Positions 1-6,473 of a DNA stretch of 30,600 bases are shown here, one piece after another. This DNA comes from a virus: positions 1-30,600 of the IMG/VR virus record IMGVR_UViG_3300032116_000918. One strand, written 5' to 3'. The first letter of the stretch is position 1; every line of letters starts with the position of its first letter. The notes below the pieces were generated by a model. It ran no database searches. It was given only the letters and a program-made list of their open reading frames with translations, and had not been told where the DNA came from. The translations under genes and the position numbers were made by a program.

Positions 1-199
1 ACTTAGCGTTCTCTGCTGCCTTACCCCAAATACTTCCGTCCAAGTATGTGGTGTTGGCGTCAACCCATTCACCTGTTGCTTCATCTTTTCTTCTTTGATT
101 AGCAGCAATTCTGTAATTCATTACAGTGTCATTGTTGACTTGTTTAACTTGCACGTCTTCTGTTAGACGTCCATTAACTACTATAAATGGTAATGCCAT
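1..199 (-). CDS. ssb: Single-stranded DNA binding protein, C-terminus cut by the window edge
   Basis: SSB proteins coat single-stranded DNA during replication and recombination. The 66 visible residues read as the start of an SSB OB-fold: MALPFIVVNGRLTEDVQ at the N-terminus, then NYRIAANQRR, TGEWVDANTTYLDG and WGKAAENAK, matching the family pattern of a 'GRLT' strand, an 'R.A.N.R' strand, 'TGEW.D..T' and 'WG..AEN'. The ATG is preceded by GGAGATA on the minus strand (seen). It lies 20 nt downstream of the helicase-like gene, so it closes the replication module visible here. The rest of the protein, including any acidic tail, is outside the window. The assignment rests on motif recognition by eye; it is too short to rule out a divergent OB-fold protein, but the match is characteristic. 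Confidence 0.88.
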   Translation of the reverse strand, partial: MALPFIVVNGRLTEDVQVKQVNNDTVMNYRIAANQRRKDEATGEWVDANTTYLDGSIWGKAAENAK

Positions 200-219
200 T
201 ATCTTATCTCCGCTTTTCT

Positions 220-1014
220 TTAGTCGTTTGTATGTACATCTTTTAACTGCATAGATGATGGGTCAAATGACAACATTACAAATGAGCCACCTGATGCATC
301 AGCCTTGCCGTACCTGTTCTTCACAGGTGCAACACACAGATATGTACTGTCACCAATTATCTCTTGCCCAATTGTAAGAATCAATGCAGGTATCTGATTG
401 ACCATACCTTGGACTGCTGACCTTGGTTGACATGGTGTGCCTATGAATCCTTCTTTTGTGTGATGCAAAACAAGGATGCAGGCGTTTGTATCTCTAGCAA
501 GGTACTTCAATTCTTTCATTGCTGAACGCATGCCAGAGAACTCTTCGTGTCCATCCATTGCAACATCCATCAAGTTGTCAACAACTATTAGTTCAGGTGG
601 TTGACCCCATTTGGTTTCAAACGCCATCACTAACTCGTCAATGTCATTCAATGTTGGTGTTGCATCAAATCCCCAGTGTAAGTTTTCAAACTGTTTCATA
701 ACTTGGTCTACTCTTTGGTCATTGCTTTTAATCATTTGTTCTGCATGATTCTGAGTAACACCTGTTGCCATAGATAACAGTCTCATACCCATTGTATGAG
801 CATTAGTATCAGCAGATATGTATAAAGTTGGTACTTTAGTTTGTACTGCTAACGCTAATGCGATACTGGATTTACCTGCACCTGGGGTTCCAGCAATCAG
901 ATTTAATTCTGCTCGTCGCAAAATAATATCTGCTTGTTGGAAGGAACGGAAATGCTGAGGGAGTGGTTCTCCCCCAACATCTTTACCGTTTATTGCACGA
1001 AGTAATGTACGCAT
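220..1014 (-). CDS. DnaB/RecA-like P-loop ATPase (probable replicative helicase core)
   Basis: 264 aa with the RecA fold motifs of hexameric DnaB-type helicases. Walker A is GTPGAGKSS (residues 42-50). Walker B ends in ELIVVDN (141-147). An LVLHHTKEG strand (181-189) follows, and VKNRYGKADASGG (231-243) resembles the arginine-finger/hairpin segment of DnaB ('KNR.G..G'). Full DnaB is about 450 aa with an N-terminal primase-binding domain. Here only about 40 residues precede Walker A, so this is a minimal ATPase core, as in many phage DnaB-like genes. The ATG shares one base with the TAA of the preceding gene (TAATG), implying coupled translation, and an SSB gene follows. A RecA/RadA-like recombinase is the main alternative. 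Confidence 0.82.
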   Translation of the reverse strand: MRTLLRAINGKDVGGEPLPQHFRSFQQADIILRRAELNLIAGTPGAGKSSIALALAVQTKVPTLYISADTNAHTMGMRLLSMATGVTQNHAEQMIKSNDQRVDQVMKQFENLHWGFDATPTLNDIDELVMAFETKWGQPPELIVVDNLMDVAMDGHEEFSGMRSAMKELKYLARDTNACILVLHHTKEGFIGTPCQPRSAVQGMVNQIPALILTIGQEIIGDSTYLCVAPVKNRYGKADASGGSFVMLSFDPSSMQLKDVHTND

Positions 1015-1469
1015 TACTTCGCTAACTTATCAGGTACGAATGCTTCCCATTCTGGTGTACCTTTTCTAAGTGAGATACTCTTACACTTATCCAATGCACC
1101 TTTAGGTGCAGGACACATATAAGATTTGTATATTTCACCTGCTTGGAATTTAGATACTCCTTGCATTGCTGTCATACGACCATGCAAACAAGTCTTAAAT
1201 GGACCTGTTGATGTTTCACTTATGACAGTTCCACCCAACGCTGCAGCAACATTTGCTACTGCATGTTGATTTTGAAACACAGGTTGTGGTGCACTTGGTG
1301 CTTTACCAATACCTGCTGCTTCAGCAAATGCTTCTAAAGTTCCGACGAAGGTTTCAGAAGTAACTGCTGCTGTAATTAATGTTTCAACTTCCTCTGTACT
1401 ATCACCACGGAATAGTGGAATAGTTCCATTAGGTAGTTTGAAACTTACCTGTATTTTAGATTCGGACAT
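1014..1469 (-). CDS. Unknown 151-aa protein with C-terminal Cys/His cluster
   Basis: I do not recognise a named family. The N-terminal 60 residues look like a small beta/alpha domain (IQVSFKLPNGTIPLFRGD), followed by an Ala/Pro-rich linker. The C-terminal part has CLHGRM (C94, H96), YMCPAPKG (C119) and DKCKSI (C129), a spacing that could bind zinc. It overlaps both neighbours by one base (TAATG at each end), between a Cas4-like nuclease and a DnaB-like ATPase, so a role as a DNA-binding accessory in replication or recombination is a reasonable inference. Nothing in the sequence proves it. Confidence 0.75.
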   Translation of the reverse strand: MSESKIQVSFKLPNGTIPLFRGDSTEEVETLITAAVTSETFVGTLEAFAEAAGIGKAPSAPQPVFQNQHAVANVAAALGGTVISETSTGPFKTCLHGRMTAMQGVSKFQAGEIYKSYMCPAPKGALDKCKSISLRKGTPEWEAFVPDKLAK

Positions 1470-2095
1470 TATCCTAGTCCTTCCTTTTTCTCATACCAAT
1501 CGCAACTGTTTTTATATCCGCATAGATTACAATGACTAAAGTTTGGAACAAATATTTTATTCTTCCTTGCTTTGTCAAAGTCACCTACTAGTTTAGTTAA
1601 CCTCTCTACTGTGTAAAAGTCAAGGCTAACTGGTGGAGTAACATCTTTCTTGCGTGCCATCCAATAGGCACCAAGTGTAGGTCTTACTCCGTGTAGTACT
1701 TCTATGCCTACTGCATAGAATCCTAGTTGTAAAGTACTGGTCGGTGTCCTAGCACCAGTCTTCACATCAACTACTATTAACTCACCTGTCGGTGTCACCA
1801 TAACCCTATCTAATGTCATCTTAACTTTGACACCATCTAGTTCTATGTTCATAGTTAATTCAATTGCTGGCTCACCACTTGGCAGTGTCCATACATCCCA
1901 CTGCTCACGTTCTCTCCAGTCAATCCAGTTCTTAAACATTTCAATACCATTTGAGTACCACCATGCTTTATCTTCTGGTCGACGTGGGTTTGCCGACCTG
2001 AATGGTTGGGCAAACCCATCGTCTCCCAATCTTTGACGGAACTCAATCTCAGTATCATCCCAAGCGGAACGCCAATAACTTTCTATCTCATTCAT
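1469..2095 (-). CDS. Cas4/RecB-like PD-(D/E)XK nuclease, C-terminal part of a split gene
   Basis: 208 aa from ATG 2095. It carries the nuclease core: AIELTMN (E79), LDRV (D96), LIVVDVKTG (D110, K112) and LQLGFYAVG (Q123), i.e. the D...(D/E)xK...Q pattern of RecB/Cas4 exonucleases. A C-terminal C189-x2-C192-x5-C198 would supply three ligands of a Cas4-type 4Fe-4S cluster. The N-terminal helix, the GxxxH motif and the first cysteine are missing here and sit on the upstream ORF (2092-2295). The two ORFs overlap by ATGA and together make 275 aa, the usual size of the intact phage family. A longer reading from TTG 2128 exists but has nothing to recommend it. The product probably processes DNA ends, if the two halves assemble. 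Confidence 0.83.
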   Translation of the reverse strand: MNEIESYWRSAWDDTEIEFRQRLGDDGFAQPFRSANPRRPEDKAWWYSNGIEMFKNWIDWREREQWDVWTLPSGEPAIELTMNIELDGVKVKMTLDRVMVTPTGELIVVDVKTGARTPTSTLQLGFYAVGIEVLHGVRPTLGAYWMARKKDVTPPVSLDFYTVERLTKLVGDFDKARKNKIFVPNFSHCNLCGYKNSCDWYEKKEGLG

Positions 2096-2295
2096 TTGTT
2101 GTTGTCTTTCCACTTGTCTAAGTCCCAAACCTCGGTTGCTCTATGGACAGCAGTGCCACCATACAACCACCATGCTGGGGTTTCTTTTACTTGTTTGATT
2201 CTTGATAAGTAGTACATCCAGCCACAACTTAACCAATCTATGAGGCTGGAATAACTAACATGTTCAGGGACTTGTTCGTCCCCTATATTCACCAT
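2092..2295 (-). CDS. Cas4/RecB-like nuclease, N-terminal part of a split gene
   Basis: 67 aa beginning MVNIGDEQVPEHVSYSSL. It matches the N-terminus of phage Cas4-like exonucleases: the S-Y-S-S-L entry helix, WLSCGWMYYLSR with C24 (first Fe-S ligand in the family), and PAWWLYGGTAVHRATE with the GxxxH motif (H51). It ends in TGA inside an ATGA overlap with the C-terminal part. ATG 2295 is chosen over TTG 2364 because homology starts close to it and TTG 2364 lies inside the preceding gene. No Shine-Dalgarno sequence precedes it; instead a strong hairpin ends 8 nt upstream. Alternatives are a natural or sequencing frameshift, or recoding at the overlap; no classic slippery heptamer is present. 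Confidence 0.72.
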   Translation of the reverse strand: MVNIGDEQVPEHVSYSSLIDWLSCGWMYYLSRIKQVKETPAWWLYGGTAVHRATEVWDLDKWKDNNK

Positions 2296-2303
2296 TAGGT
2301 GGT

Positions 2304-2337
2304 GCAAGCAGGGAGAAAGGAGGAAGCCCCTGCTTGC
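2304..2337 (-). other. 10-bp hairpin with an anti-Shine-Dalgarno-like loop before the split nuclease
   Basis: A perfect inverted repeat, GCAAGCAGGG (2304-2313) and CCCTGCTTGC (2328-2337), encloses a 14-nt loop. On the minus (coding) strand the loop reads GCTTCCTCCTTTCT, which contains CCTCCTTTCT, like the 3' tail of bacterial 16S rRNA. It lies between the stop of the GP88-like gene (2345) and the start of the nuclease N-part (2295). No U-run follows, so a classical terminator is unlikely; an mRNA-processing or translation-control element is possible. Confidence 0.6.
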
Positions 2338-2344
2338 GTGTCGG

Positions 2345-3106
2345 TTACTTCTTTTTGATTGCAAACCTTACGTTTGCTTTGTTTACTGTACATAACCCAC
2401 AAGTGTAGCAGGCACCACCGTCTTTTGATATCAGAGGAATCTGGCGTGTTTGCTCAGGGCAAGCAGCCCCAGGTCTTCCTGTTATATCAATCAACGCATC
2501 CTTTGCTTCATCAAAAGTGTCAGACAAATAGGCTATCTTAACCTTGTGTTTGTTCCACAGTTTTGTTGCCTGCTTCTTGTTGTCATCATCAGCAGAGTAA
2601 TACAAACTAAGATTAGGTATATCTTTTAACAATACTGCAGCATCATACACCCTTGTGTATACCCAGAACTGTATATCTTTGTTATGTTTGATTACTTTAC
2701 GCCATGCTTTAGTGTAATCATCGGAAAAGAAATCACCATCCCAATGAATACGAAAATATTTAGCAGCATTGTACTTGTCGCAATCCCATTTGAAATCATC
2801 AATCATAAACTGAATCATAGATGTTAGTTCATTAACTGATTTGTTTTGTACAGCATCCCAATTGGATAACAATAATTCTCTGGTGCTTTTAAATACTTTC
2901 TCTAACTTACCTGCGTAACATATTTTCTCGCAGACTGATGTCGCACCTGGACATGAAAAAGATTTGCCAGATGGGAGACCAAAAGTATTTGCTACTAATG
3001 GTCTCTTACCATCTGGTTGTGATAATGTGGCAGTTTTCCTGTCGTTGTTGCGTCTCAGTCTGGGTAGACTAGAACTCAACCTCAATACTTTCTTCTGAGT
3101 ACTCAT
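2345..3106 (-). CDS. GP88-like phage protein with cysteine clusters
   Basis: 253 aa from ATG 3106. It resembles the 'gene product 88' family of mycobacteriophages: a signature SCPGATSVCEKICYAGK (C52, C59, C63) near the N-terminus, then RIHWDGDFFSDDYTKAW (120-135) and FWVYTR (147-152). The C-terminus has ACPEQ (C216) and GACYTCGLC (C233, C236, C239). To my knowledge the biochemical role is unestablished; the cysteines suggest a metal or Fe-S site (inference). The gene overlaps the preceding one by 38 nt. The start is uncertain: an upstream in-frame reading from 3172 adds an implausible Leu/Met-rich segment, and no clear Shine-Dalgarno precedes ATG 3106. It sits between a DUF932 operon and the split nuclease. 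Confidence 0.75.
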   Translation of the reverse strand: MSTQKKVLRLSSSLPRLRRNNDRKTATLSQPDGKRPLVANTFGLPSGKSFSCPGATSVCEKICYAGKLEKVFKSTRELLLSNWDAVQNKSVNELTSMIQFMIDDFKWDCDKYNAAKYFRIHWDGDFFSDDYTKAWRKVIKHNKDIQFWVYTRVYDAAVLLKDIPNLSLYYSADDDNKKQATKLWNKHKVKIAYLSDTFDEAKDALIDITGRPGAACPEQTRQIPLISKDGGACYTCGLCTVNKANVRFAIKKK

Positions 3107-3614
3107 CATCAGCATCAGCATCAATAGAATATTCAAGACCACCAACAGCGTTCTTGACTTTCTCTTCTGCATCTTCTACTGATTCTGCTTTAACAGTGAA
3201 TGTGTAAGTAATAGTTACTGTACCTTCGAACTCTTGTTGCAACAGGTCAGCACCTATTTCACCAAGCAACTCGTTGGCTTCATCACGATGAACAGTTATC
3301 TCATCATCGCCACCATCGAACTGGTCTTTGAAAAAGTTATGAACTGCTACTTGTAACTTACTGATATCACCTAGTCTTTTATCTAATCGTTCTGCTTGTT
3401 CTTTTATTGTTGCTTCATACTCATTTATCTTTTGTTGTAAATCATTTAACGGTCCATCAAACGTGACCGTTGCTTTTACTACTTCTTCTTCTGACATTTC
3501 TTGTTCTCCTTTTCTGAGTGTGCCCTGCCCATGACAGGTAGGGCACACGATGTTGATATTATTTATTTTTATATAACCTGCTCCATAACATGCGAAGCAC
3601 CATACTTCTGTCAT
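3069..3614 (-). CDS. Zinc-finger plus coiled-coil/acidic protein with two likely starts
   Basis: The full ORF is 181 aa. Its first 39 residues hold two DnaJ-like repeats, CFACYGAGY (C6, C9) and CPTCHGQGT (C24, C27), i.e. a CxxCxGxG zinc finger. This start is an ATGA overlap with the DUF932 stop. M40 (ATG at 3497) has its own strong site AAAAGGAG, 8 nt upstream, and would give a 142-aa protein: a helical coiled-coil segment (DLQQKINEYEATIKEQAERLDKR), an 'HRDEANELLGEIGADLL' segment, and a beta-rich acidic tail. So one ORF may encode a long zinc-finger form and a short form. Function unknown; the same neighbourhood (DUF932, GP88-like) is typical of actinophage early regions. Confidence 0.78.
   Translation of the reverse strand: MTEVWCFACYGAGYIKINNINIVCPTCHGQGTLRKGEQEMSEEEVVKATVTFDGPLNDLQQKINEYEATIKEQAERLDKRLGDISKLQVAVHNFFKDQFDGGDDEITVHRDEANELLGEIGADLLQQEFEGTVTITYTFTVKAESVEDAEEKVKNAVGGLEYSIDADADDEYSEESIEVEF
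3518..3548 (-). promoter_or_regulatory. 12-bp hairpin inside a gene, just before an internal ribosome site
   Basis: Bases 3518-3529 pair with 3537-3548 (12 pairs, one G-U), leaving a 7-nt loop. On the minus strand the hairpin ends 4 nt before AAAAGGAG, the ribosome site for the internal ATG 3497. It lies within the codons of the second CxxC of the zinc finger. Stem and loop resemble the hairpin before the DUF932 gene (shared CCCT.CC, CATG, GGCAGGGC). Confidence 0.55.
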
Positions 3615-4624
3615 TGCAGAAGCAAGTCCAATGCACGGTCCTTCAACACTTCACCTTCTGCTAACACCACACGTTCAGCACGACGAGTATCACTACCACG
3701 CACTGTTGAATAGTAATCAGCATACTCAGTAACAGAGTTAAACAAACGCCAAGCATTATTGTCTAACATCTGTTGACCTGGTGAATTATGATACAAGTTT
3801 TTAATTGTATCTCTCTTAGTGTCAAGCATTGTAATAACCTTTAACTCATTCTTTTCCAATGGTCGCTTGCCCATAACCTTAGCAATATCTACTGGCACAG
3901 GAAACAACTTAGATAAGAACTCATCAACATCACCATTGGTGACAGTTGTTTTAGTTAACTTGTCTGCTTGTTCTTGTAAGAAACCACCATACTCAAATGA
4001 TAGTTGCATAACATCACGTGCTTCAGCAATAGACTTATTACTATTAGCAGTATGTCTGATGGTGTGTTTGTATTGTGATGCACGACGTGCCATACGCCAA
4101 GTGTTTTGACACACAACACGTACTGCTGTCAATGCAACAGATAAACTAAACGAACCATCATGTGATGTGGTTGCAAAGATATACATATCTGATTTATCTT
4201 TACCACCTACAAGGATACCGTTAGGCATACGCATGGTGATGAATATCTTTTTACCACCATCAATTGAACCAGCAGTTTCATATGATGAACCACTATCAAC
4301 TAATGCATCAAGGAAGTTAAACACTTCTTTGTTTTGAATAGGTGTGTATCTGGTACCCACTACACCTAACGCATCACGTGTATCTTTCAATGGATGCTTA
4401 CGTATGGTGGCGAACTTGTCTTTAACATCAACAATTTCTACACCAGTATCGGTAACAACAACTGATTGAAGTGGATGTAATTCCACTGTCCAATCAAGCA
4501 TTGCTTTTTCAATGGCAGACTGGGCTGTTAGTTCTTCTTCAACTACTTGTCCTAGTCCATGCCATCCTGCTTCACGGTAAGCAACAAACGCTGTCTCACC
4601 ATCTATCTGTTCTAGATTGTGCAC
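3611..4624 (-). CDS. DUF932 / TIGR03299 phage-plasmid-like protein
   Basis: 337 aa, GTG start with AAAAGGAG 4 nt upstream. It has the layout of DUF932 proteins: an N-terminal 'AYREAGWHGLGQ' and 'A..DW.VE' segment, 'KHPLKDTRDALGVVGTRYTPIQNKE' (77-101), 'FL.AL...G..YETAGSIDGGKKIFI', 'VRVVCQNTW' (168-176), and a helical C-terminal half. Family members are common in phages and conjugative plasmids, and the molecular role is unknown. The gene heads a new transcription unit: a structured 130-nt leader separates it from the small-gene cluster, and its stop overlaps the next gene by ATGA. Length matches the family (about 320-350 aa). Confidence 0.88.
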   Translation of the reverse strand: MHNLEQIDGETAFVAYREAGWHGLGQVVEEELTAQSAIEKAMLDWTVELHPLQSVVVTDTGVEIVDVKDKFATIRKHPLKDTRDALGVVGTRYTPIQNKEVFNFLDALVDSGSSYETAGSIDGGKKIFITMRMPNGILVGGKDKSDMYIFATTSHDGSFSLSVALTAVRVVCQNTWRMARRASQYKHTIRHTANSNKSIAEARDVMQLSFEYGGFLQEQADKLTKTTVTNGDVDEFLSKLFPVPVDIAKVMGKRPLEKNELKVITMLDTKRDTIKNLYHNSPGQQMLDNNAWRLFNSVTEYADYYSTVRGSDTRRAERVVLAEGEVLKDRALDLLLQ

Positions 4625-4649
4625 TTATCTCCTTTTCTTAATTGGTAAA

Positions 4650-4736
4650 GCCCTGCCTAGCATGAACTAGGCAGGGCGTGTTGCTGGCATTGCTAGTATG
4701 GTTTCCCTAACACACAGGGGAAATGATTGTGTGTTA
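4650..4736 (-). promoter_or_regulatory. Structured leader of the DUF932 gene with alternative hairpins
   Basis: In minus-strand order there are three pairings. TAACACACA (4736-4728) can pair with TGTGTGTTA (4716-4708). TTTCCC (4723-4718), in that loop, can pair with GGGAAA (4707-4702). A terminator-like perfect 11-bp hairpin follows: 4677-4667 with 4660-4650, loop of 6. The first two pairings interleave with no linker between the 3' strands, so they look mutually exclusive. The last hairpin is followed by TTTACC, a poor U-run, then the ribosome site of the GTG start. This resembles an attenuator or riboregulator leader; the function is inferred. Confidence 0.5.
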
Positions 4737-4751
4737 TTGCCTTAGATACCA

Positions 4752-4967
4752 TCAACTCTTATTTTCTTCTTCCCATTCAGTAACCCAACCATAATTAGTA
4801 GGTGGCTCAGGCGTTTCTTCATCTTCATGACTCCAGTATTTATGAGAACATTCAACACACATACCTAGTTCTTCTTTATGTATGTCGGTGTTAATTAAAA
4901 TTCCACAGTCATTACAAGGTGTTGTGTCTTCTTTGTAACCATACAAACTACGCCAAGTTATTGTCAT
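4752..4967 (-). CDS. Small zinc-ribbon protein
   Basis: 71 aa, ATG with AAGGAG 7 nt upstream. Two CxxC pairs, C18-x2-C21 and C37-x2-C40, with 15 residues between them, form a likely single-zinc ribbon, followed by an acidic tail (EDEETPEPP, EWEEEN). It overlaps the preceding gene by 20 nt and is the last gene of the small-gene cluster before the structured leader. No family recognised; a nucleic-acid or protein-binding accessory of the phage early region is the usual guess, not shown here. Confidence 0.75.
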   Translation of the reverse strand: MTITWRSLYGYKEDTTPCNDCGILINTDIHKEELGMCVECSHKYWSHEDEETPEPPTNYGWVTEWEEENKS

Positions 4968-5211
4968 GACTCAACTCCTTATCGTATTCAGATGATTGCC
5001 ATCTATTGTCTGGGTCATTGCAACTACATAACTCATTGCCACAATCATCACAACAATAGCCTCCTAATTCCTCACATGAGAATACTAAAGTGACATTAAG
5101 AATAGAACCATTACATTTCTTACACAAAGAATCATGCATATCAACAGCCACCCAATCATGACTGTTCAGATTCTTACGCGCAGTATCAATGTCGACAGCA
5201 AGTTTACTCAT
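4948..5211 (-). CDS. Small cysteine-rich protein
   Basis: 87 aa with eight cysteines: C30-x2-C33, C46, C53, C54, C57, C62 and C64. Enough for two zinc sites (for example C30/C33 with C54/C57, or a compact CCxxC...CxC cluster). The N-terminal 25 residues are helical and acidic/basic mixed. The ATG overlaps the TGA of the preceding gene (ATGA) and AAGGTG lies upstream. Function unknown; one of several CxxC micro-proteins in series here. Confidence 0.73.
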   Translation of the reverse strand: MSKLAVDIDTARKNLNSHDWVAVDMHDSLCKKCNGSILNVTLVFSCEELGGYCCDDCGNELCSCNDPDNRWQSSEYDKELSHDNNLA

Positions 5212-5432
5212 GCTTGCACACCTTGTTGTTTAAGTACTTCACGTAGTCTTTTGTTTTCAGCAGCCAACATTACATAATGATTAGTATTACTTGTTGGTTG
5301 CAACCCATGTTCACGTAACAAGTCCCAATAAACTTCTTGATACTCATCAATGTGCCTGTTCTTAATTGTCTGTGCTGCCTTGGTTGCAAGACTGCATCTT
5401 AACCTAGCAATTTTCTTAGCATCAGTAATCAT
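5208..5432 (-). CDS. Small helical protein, unknown function
   Basis: 74 aa, basic N-terminal half (DAKKIARLRCSLATKAAQTIKNRH) and a C-terminal helix NYxxxLAAENKRLREVLKQ-like with leucines spaced as in a short coiled coil. It overlaps both neighbours by ATGA. No zinc motif and no recognised domain. Size and position suggest a host-takeover or regulatory micro-protein, but that is only an inference from context. Confidence 0.68.
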   Translation of the reverse strand: MITDAKKIARLRCSLATKAAQTIKNRHIDEYQEVYWDLLREHGLQPTSNTNHYVMLAAENKRLREVLKQQGVQA

Positions 5433-5653
5433 TTACCCACATACCTTTTCTGCAATTTATGTTTAACAACAATCCATTCATCATCAGATAAAGTACGGAA
5501 CACATCCGATGCTGACAACAACAACTCGCATGCGTCCTCTTTACCCCACCTATAATCGTTGTCCCTTGTTCTAATGTTATCAACTACATTGCAGAAAAAA
5601 TGTGAAGCAATTGCAGTGTAATCAACTTTCAGTTCTATAAATGTACTATCCAT
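5429..5653 (-). CDS. Small acidic helical protein, unknown function
   Basis: 74 aa (MDSTFIELKVDYTAIASHFF...). ATG 5653 is chosen because GGGAGGA lies 6 nt upstream. An upstream in-frame ATG (5689) would add 12 residues that are really the out-of-frame end of the preceding 40-aa gene. The body has DNIRTRDNDYRWGKEDACELLLSASDVFRTL and ends KHKLQKRYVGK. It overlaps the preceding gene by 8 nt and the next by ATGA. No family recognised. Confidence 0.7.
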   Translation of the reverse strand: MDSTFIELKVDYTAIASHFFCNVVDNIRTRDNDYRWGKEDACELLLSASDVFRTLSDDEWIVVKHKLQKRYVGK

Positions 5654-5768
5654 TGTTGTCCTCCCACCATTGGATTTCAGCCATGCCACAGTCGTAACAC
5701 AGCACTACTTCTTGATGTCCATCTGAAACAGTTTCAGCATCACACCTTGTACAATACGCAGCCTTCAT
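5646..5768 (-). CDS. 40-aa zinc-ribbon micro-protein
   Basis: A short ORF that reads MKAAYCTRCDAETVSDGHQE, then VVLCYDCGMAEIQWWEDNNG. It has two CxxC pairs, C6-x2-C9 and C24-x2-C27, with a 14-residue spacer, a textbook minimal zinc ribbon. Its ATG overlaps the TGA of the preceding gene (TGATG), and the end overlaps the next gene by 8 nt. The fit into the overlap chain and the clean CxxC pairs support it as a real gene despite its size. Confidence 0.72.
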   Translation of the reverse strand: MKAAYCTRCDAETVSDGHQEVVLCYDCGMAEIQWWEDNNG

Positions 5769-5971
5769 CAATCATTCCAATCCTTGATATCATCCACATA
5801 ATCATAGACAGGACTATTGATAGAGAACTCATCACCAATCTGCCAACTAAAAGGTGATTGCATAATCACATAGGTAGCAATGTACTTGGTGCCGTCCCAA
5901 TACTGAGACTTGTAATTGGCACGCACACCACCACCCATATCAAGACCCTCTTTAAACTTATGTTGCATCAT
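5768..5971 (-). CDS. Small protein, unknown function
   Basis: 67 aa (MMQHKFKEGLDMGGGVRANY...), rich in aromatic residues (YKSQYWDGTKYIATYV) with an acidic end (YDYVDDIKDWND), probably a small beta-rich fold. The ATG overlaps the preceding TGA (ATGATG), with GAGGTG 5 nt upstream. No family recognised. It sits mid-way in the chain of overlapping micro-genes. Confidence 0.68.
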   Translation of the reverse strand: MMQHKFKEGLDMGGGVRANYKSQYWDGTKYIATYVIMQSPFSWQIGDEFSINSPVYDYVDDIKDWND

Positions 5972-6207
5972 GCATCCACCTCCGAAACAATCTTGCCGTC
6001 ATCGTCCAAGGTTCTCAGTATCCTTGGTGGTTCTTCACCACATGGATAGAATGAAGCCTTATGTGTAGTTCTACAATCACATTCCACGCACCTAATCTCA
6101 TTATCATTAGGAGCAAAATGGTGCGTAAAATAATTCAACATAGCCTGAGCCTGTTGCTCTGGTGTATCCATAGGAAATGGTTTAGGCACATTGATAGTGT
6201 GACTCAT
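5968..6207 (-). CDS. Small protein with a CxxCxC motif
   Basis: 79 aa. The N-terminal half is an amphipathic segment (MDTPEQQAQAMLNYFTHHF). The C-terminal half has C40-x2-C43-x-C45, H49 and C56 (RCVECDCRTTH...YPCGEE), which could hold one zinc, then an acidic tail. The start overlaps the preceding stop by ATGA, and the end overlaps the next gene by ATGA. Unknown function. Confidence 0.7.
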   Translation of the reverse strand: MSHTINVPKPFPMDTPEQQAQAMLNYFTHHFAPNDNEIRCVECDCRTTHKASFYPCGEEPPRILRTLDDDGKIVSEVDA

Positions 6208-6473
6208 CGTGCTGCATCCATTTCTGCTGCACCAATCTCACGCCACTCCTCCTGCTTGATGATGGCAATCTCATCCATGCGTGCGTTAATAAGATTAAGC
6301 ACACGAACTAGTTGTAGTCCAGCAATTCCTAGACATGCATCAATATCATTTGGACCATAATCAGTATCCAAATCGTTATTCCAAATAGGAGTTGCATCCA
6401 TAATCTCAGACATTGTCTGCACATTATTACGAATCCTACCTAGTAACAAATACTCTTTATCTAAACTCACCAT
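6204..6473 (-). CDS. Small helical acidic protein, unknown function
   Basis: 89 aa from ATG 6473. AAAGGAG lies only 3 nt before that ATG, so GTG 6470 (6-nt spacing) may be the real start. The TTG 6494 that begins the open frame lies inside a hairpin and is unlikely. The protein reads as helices (DKEYLLLGRIRNNVQTMSEIMD, AGLQLVRVLNLINARMDEIAII) with an acidic middle. It begins a sub-cluster: a 13-bp hairpin separates it from the gene before. Function unknown. Confidence 0.68.
   Translation of the reverse strand: MVSLDKEYLLLGRIRNNVQTMSEIMDATPIWNNDLDTDYGPNDIDACLGIAGLQLVRVLNLINARMDEIAIIKQEEWREIGAAEMDAAR

Noticed and set aside
2086-2100. Programmed -1 frameshift joining the two nuclease ORFs
   Set aside because: The sequence before the stop (AACAACAAATGA) is not an X-XXY-YYZ slippery heptamer and slippage would need poor re-pairing. 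ATGA restart is simpler, though not excluded by experiment.
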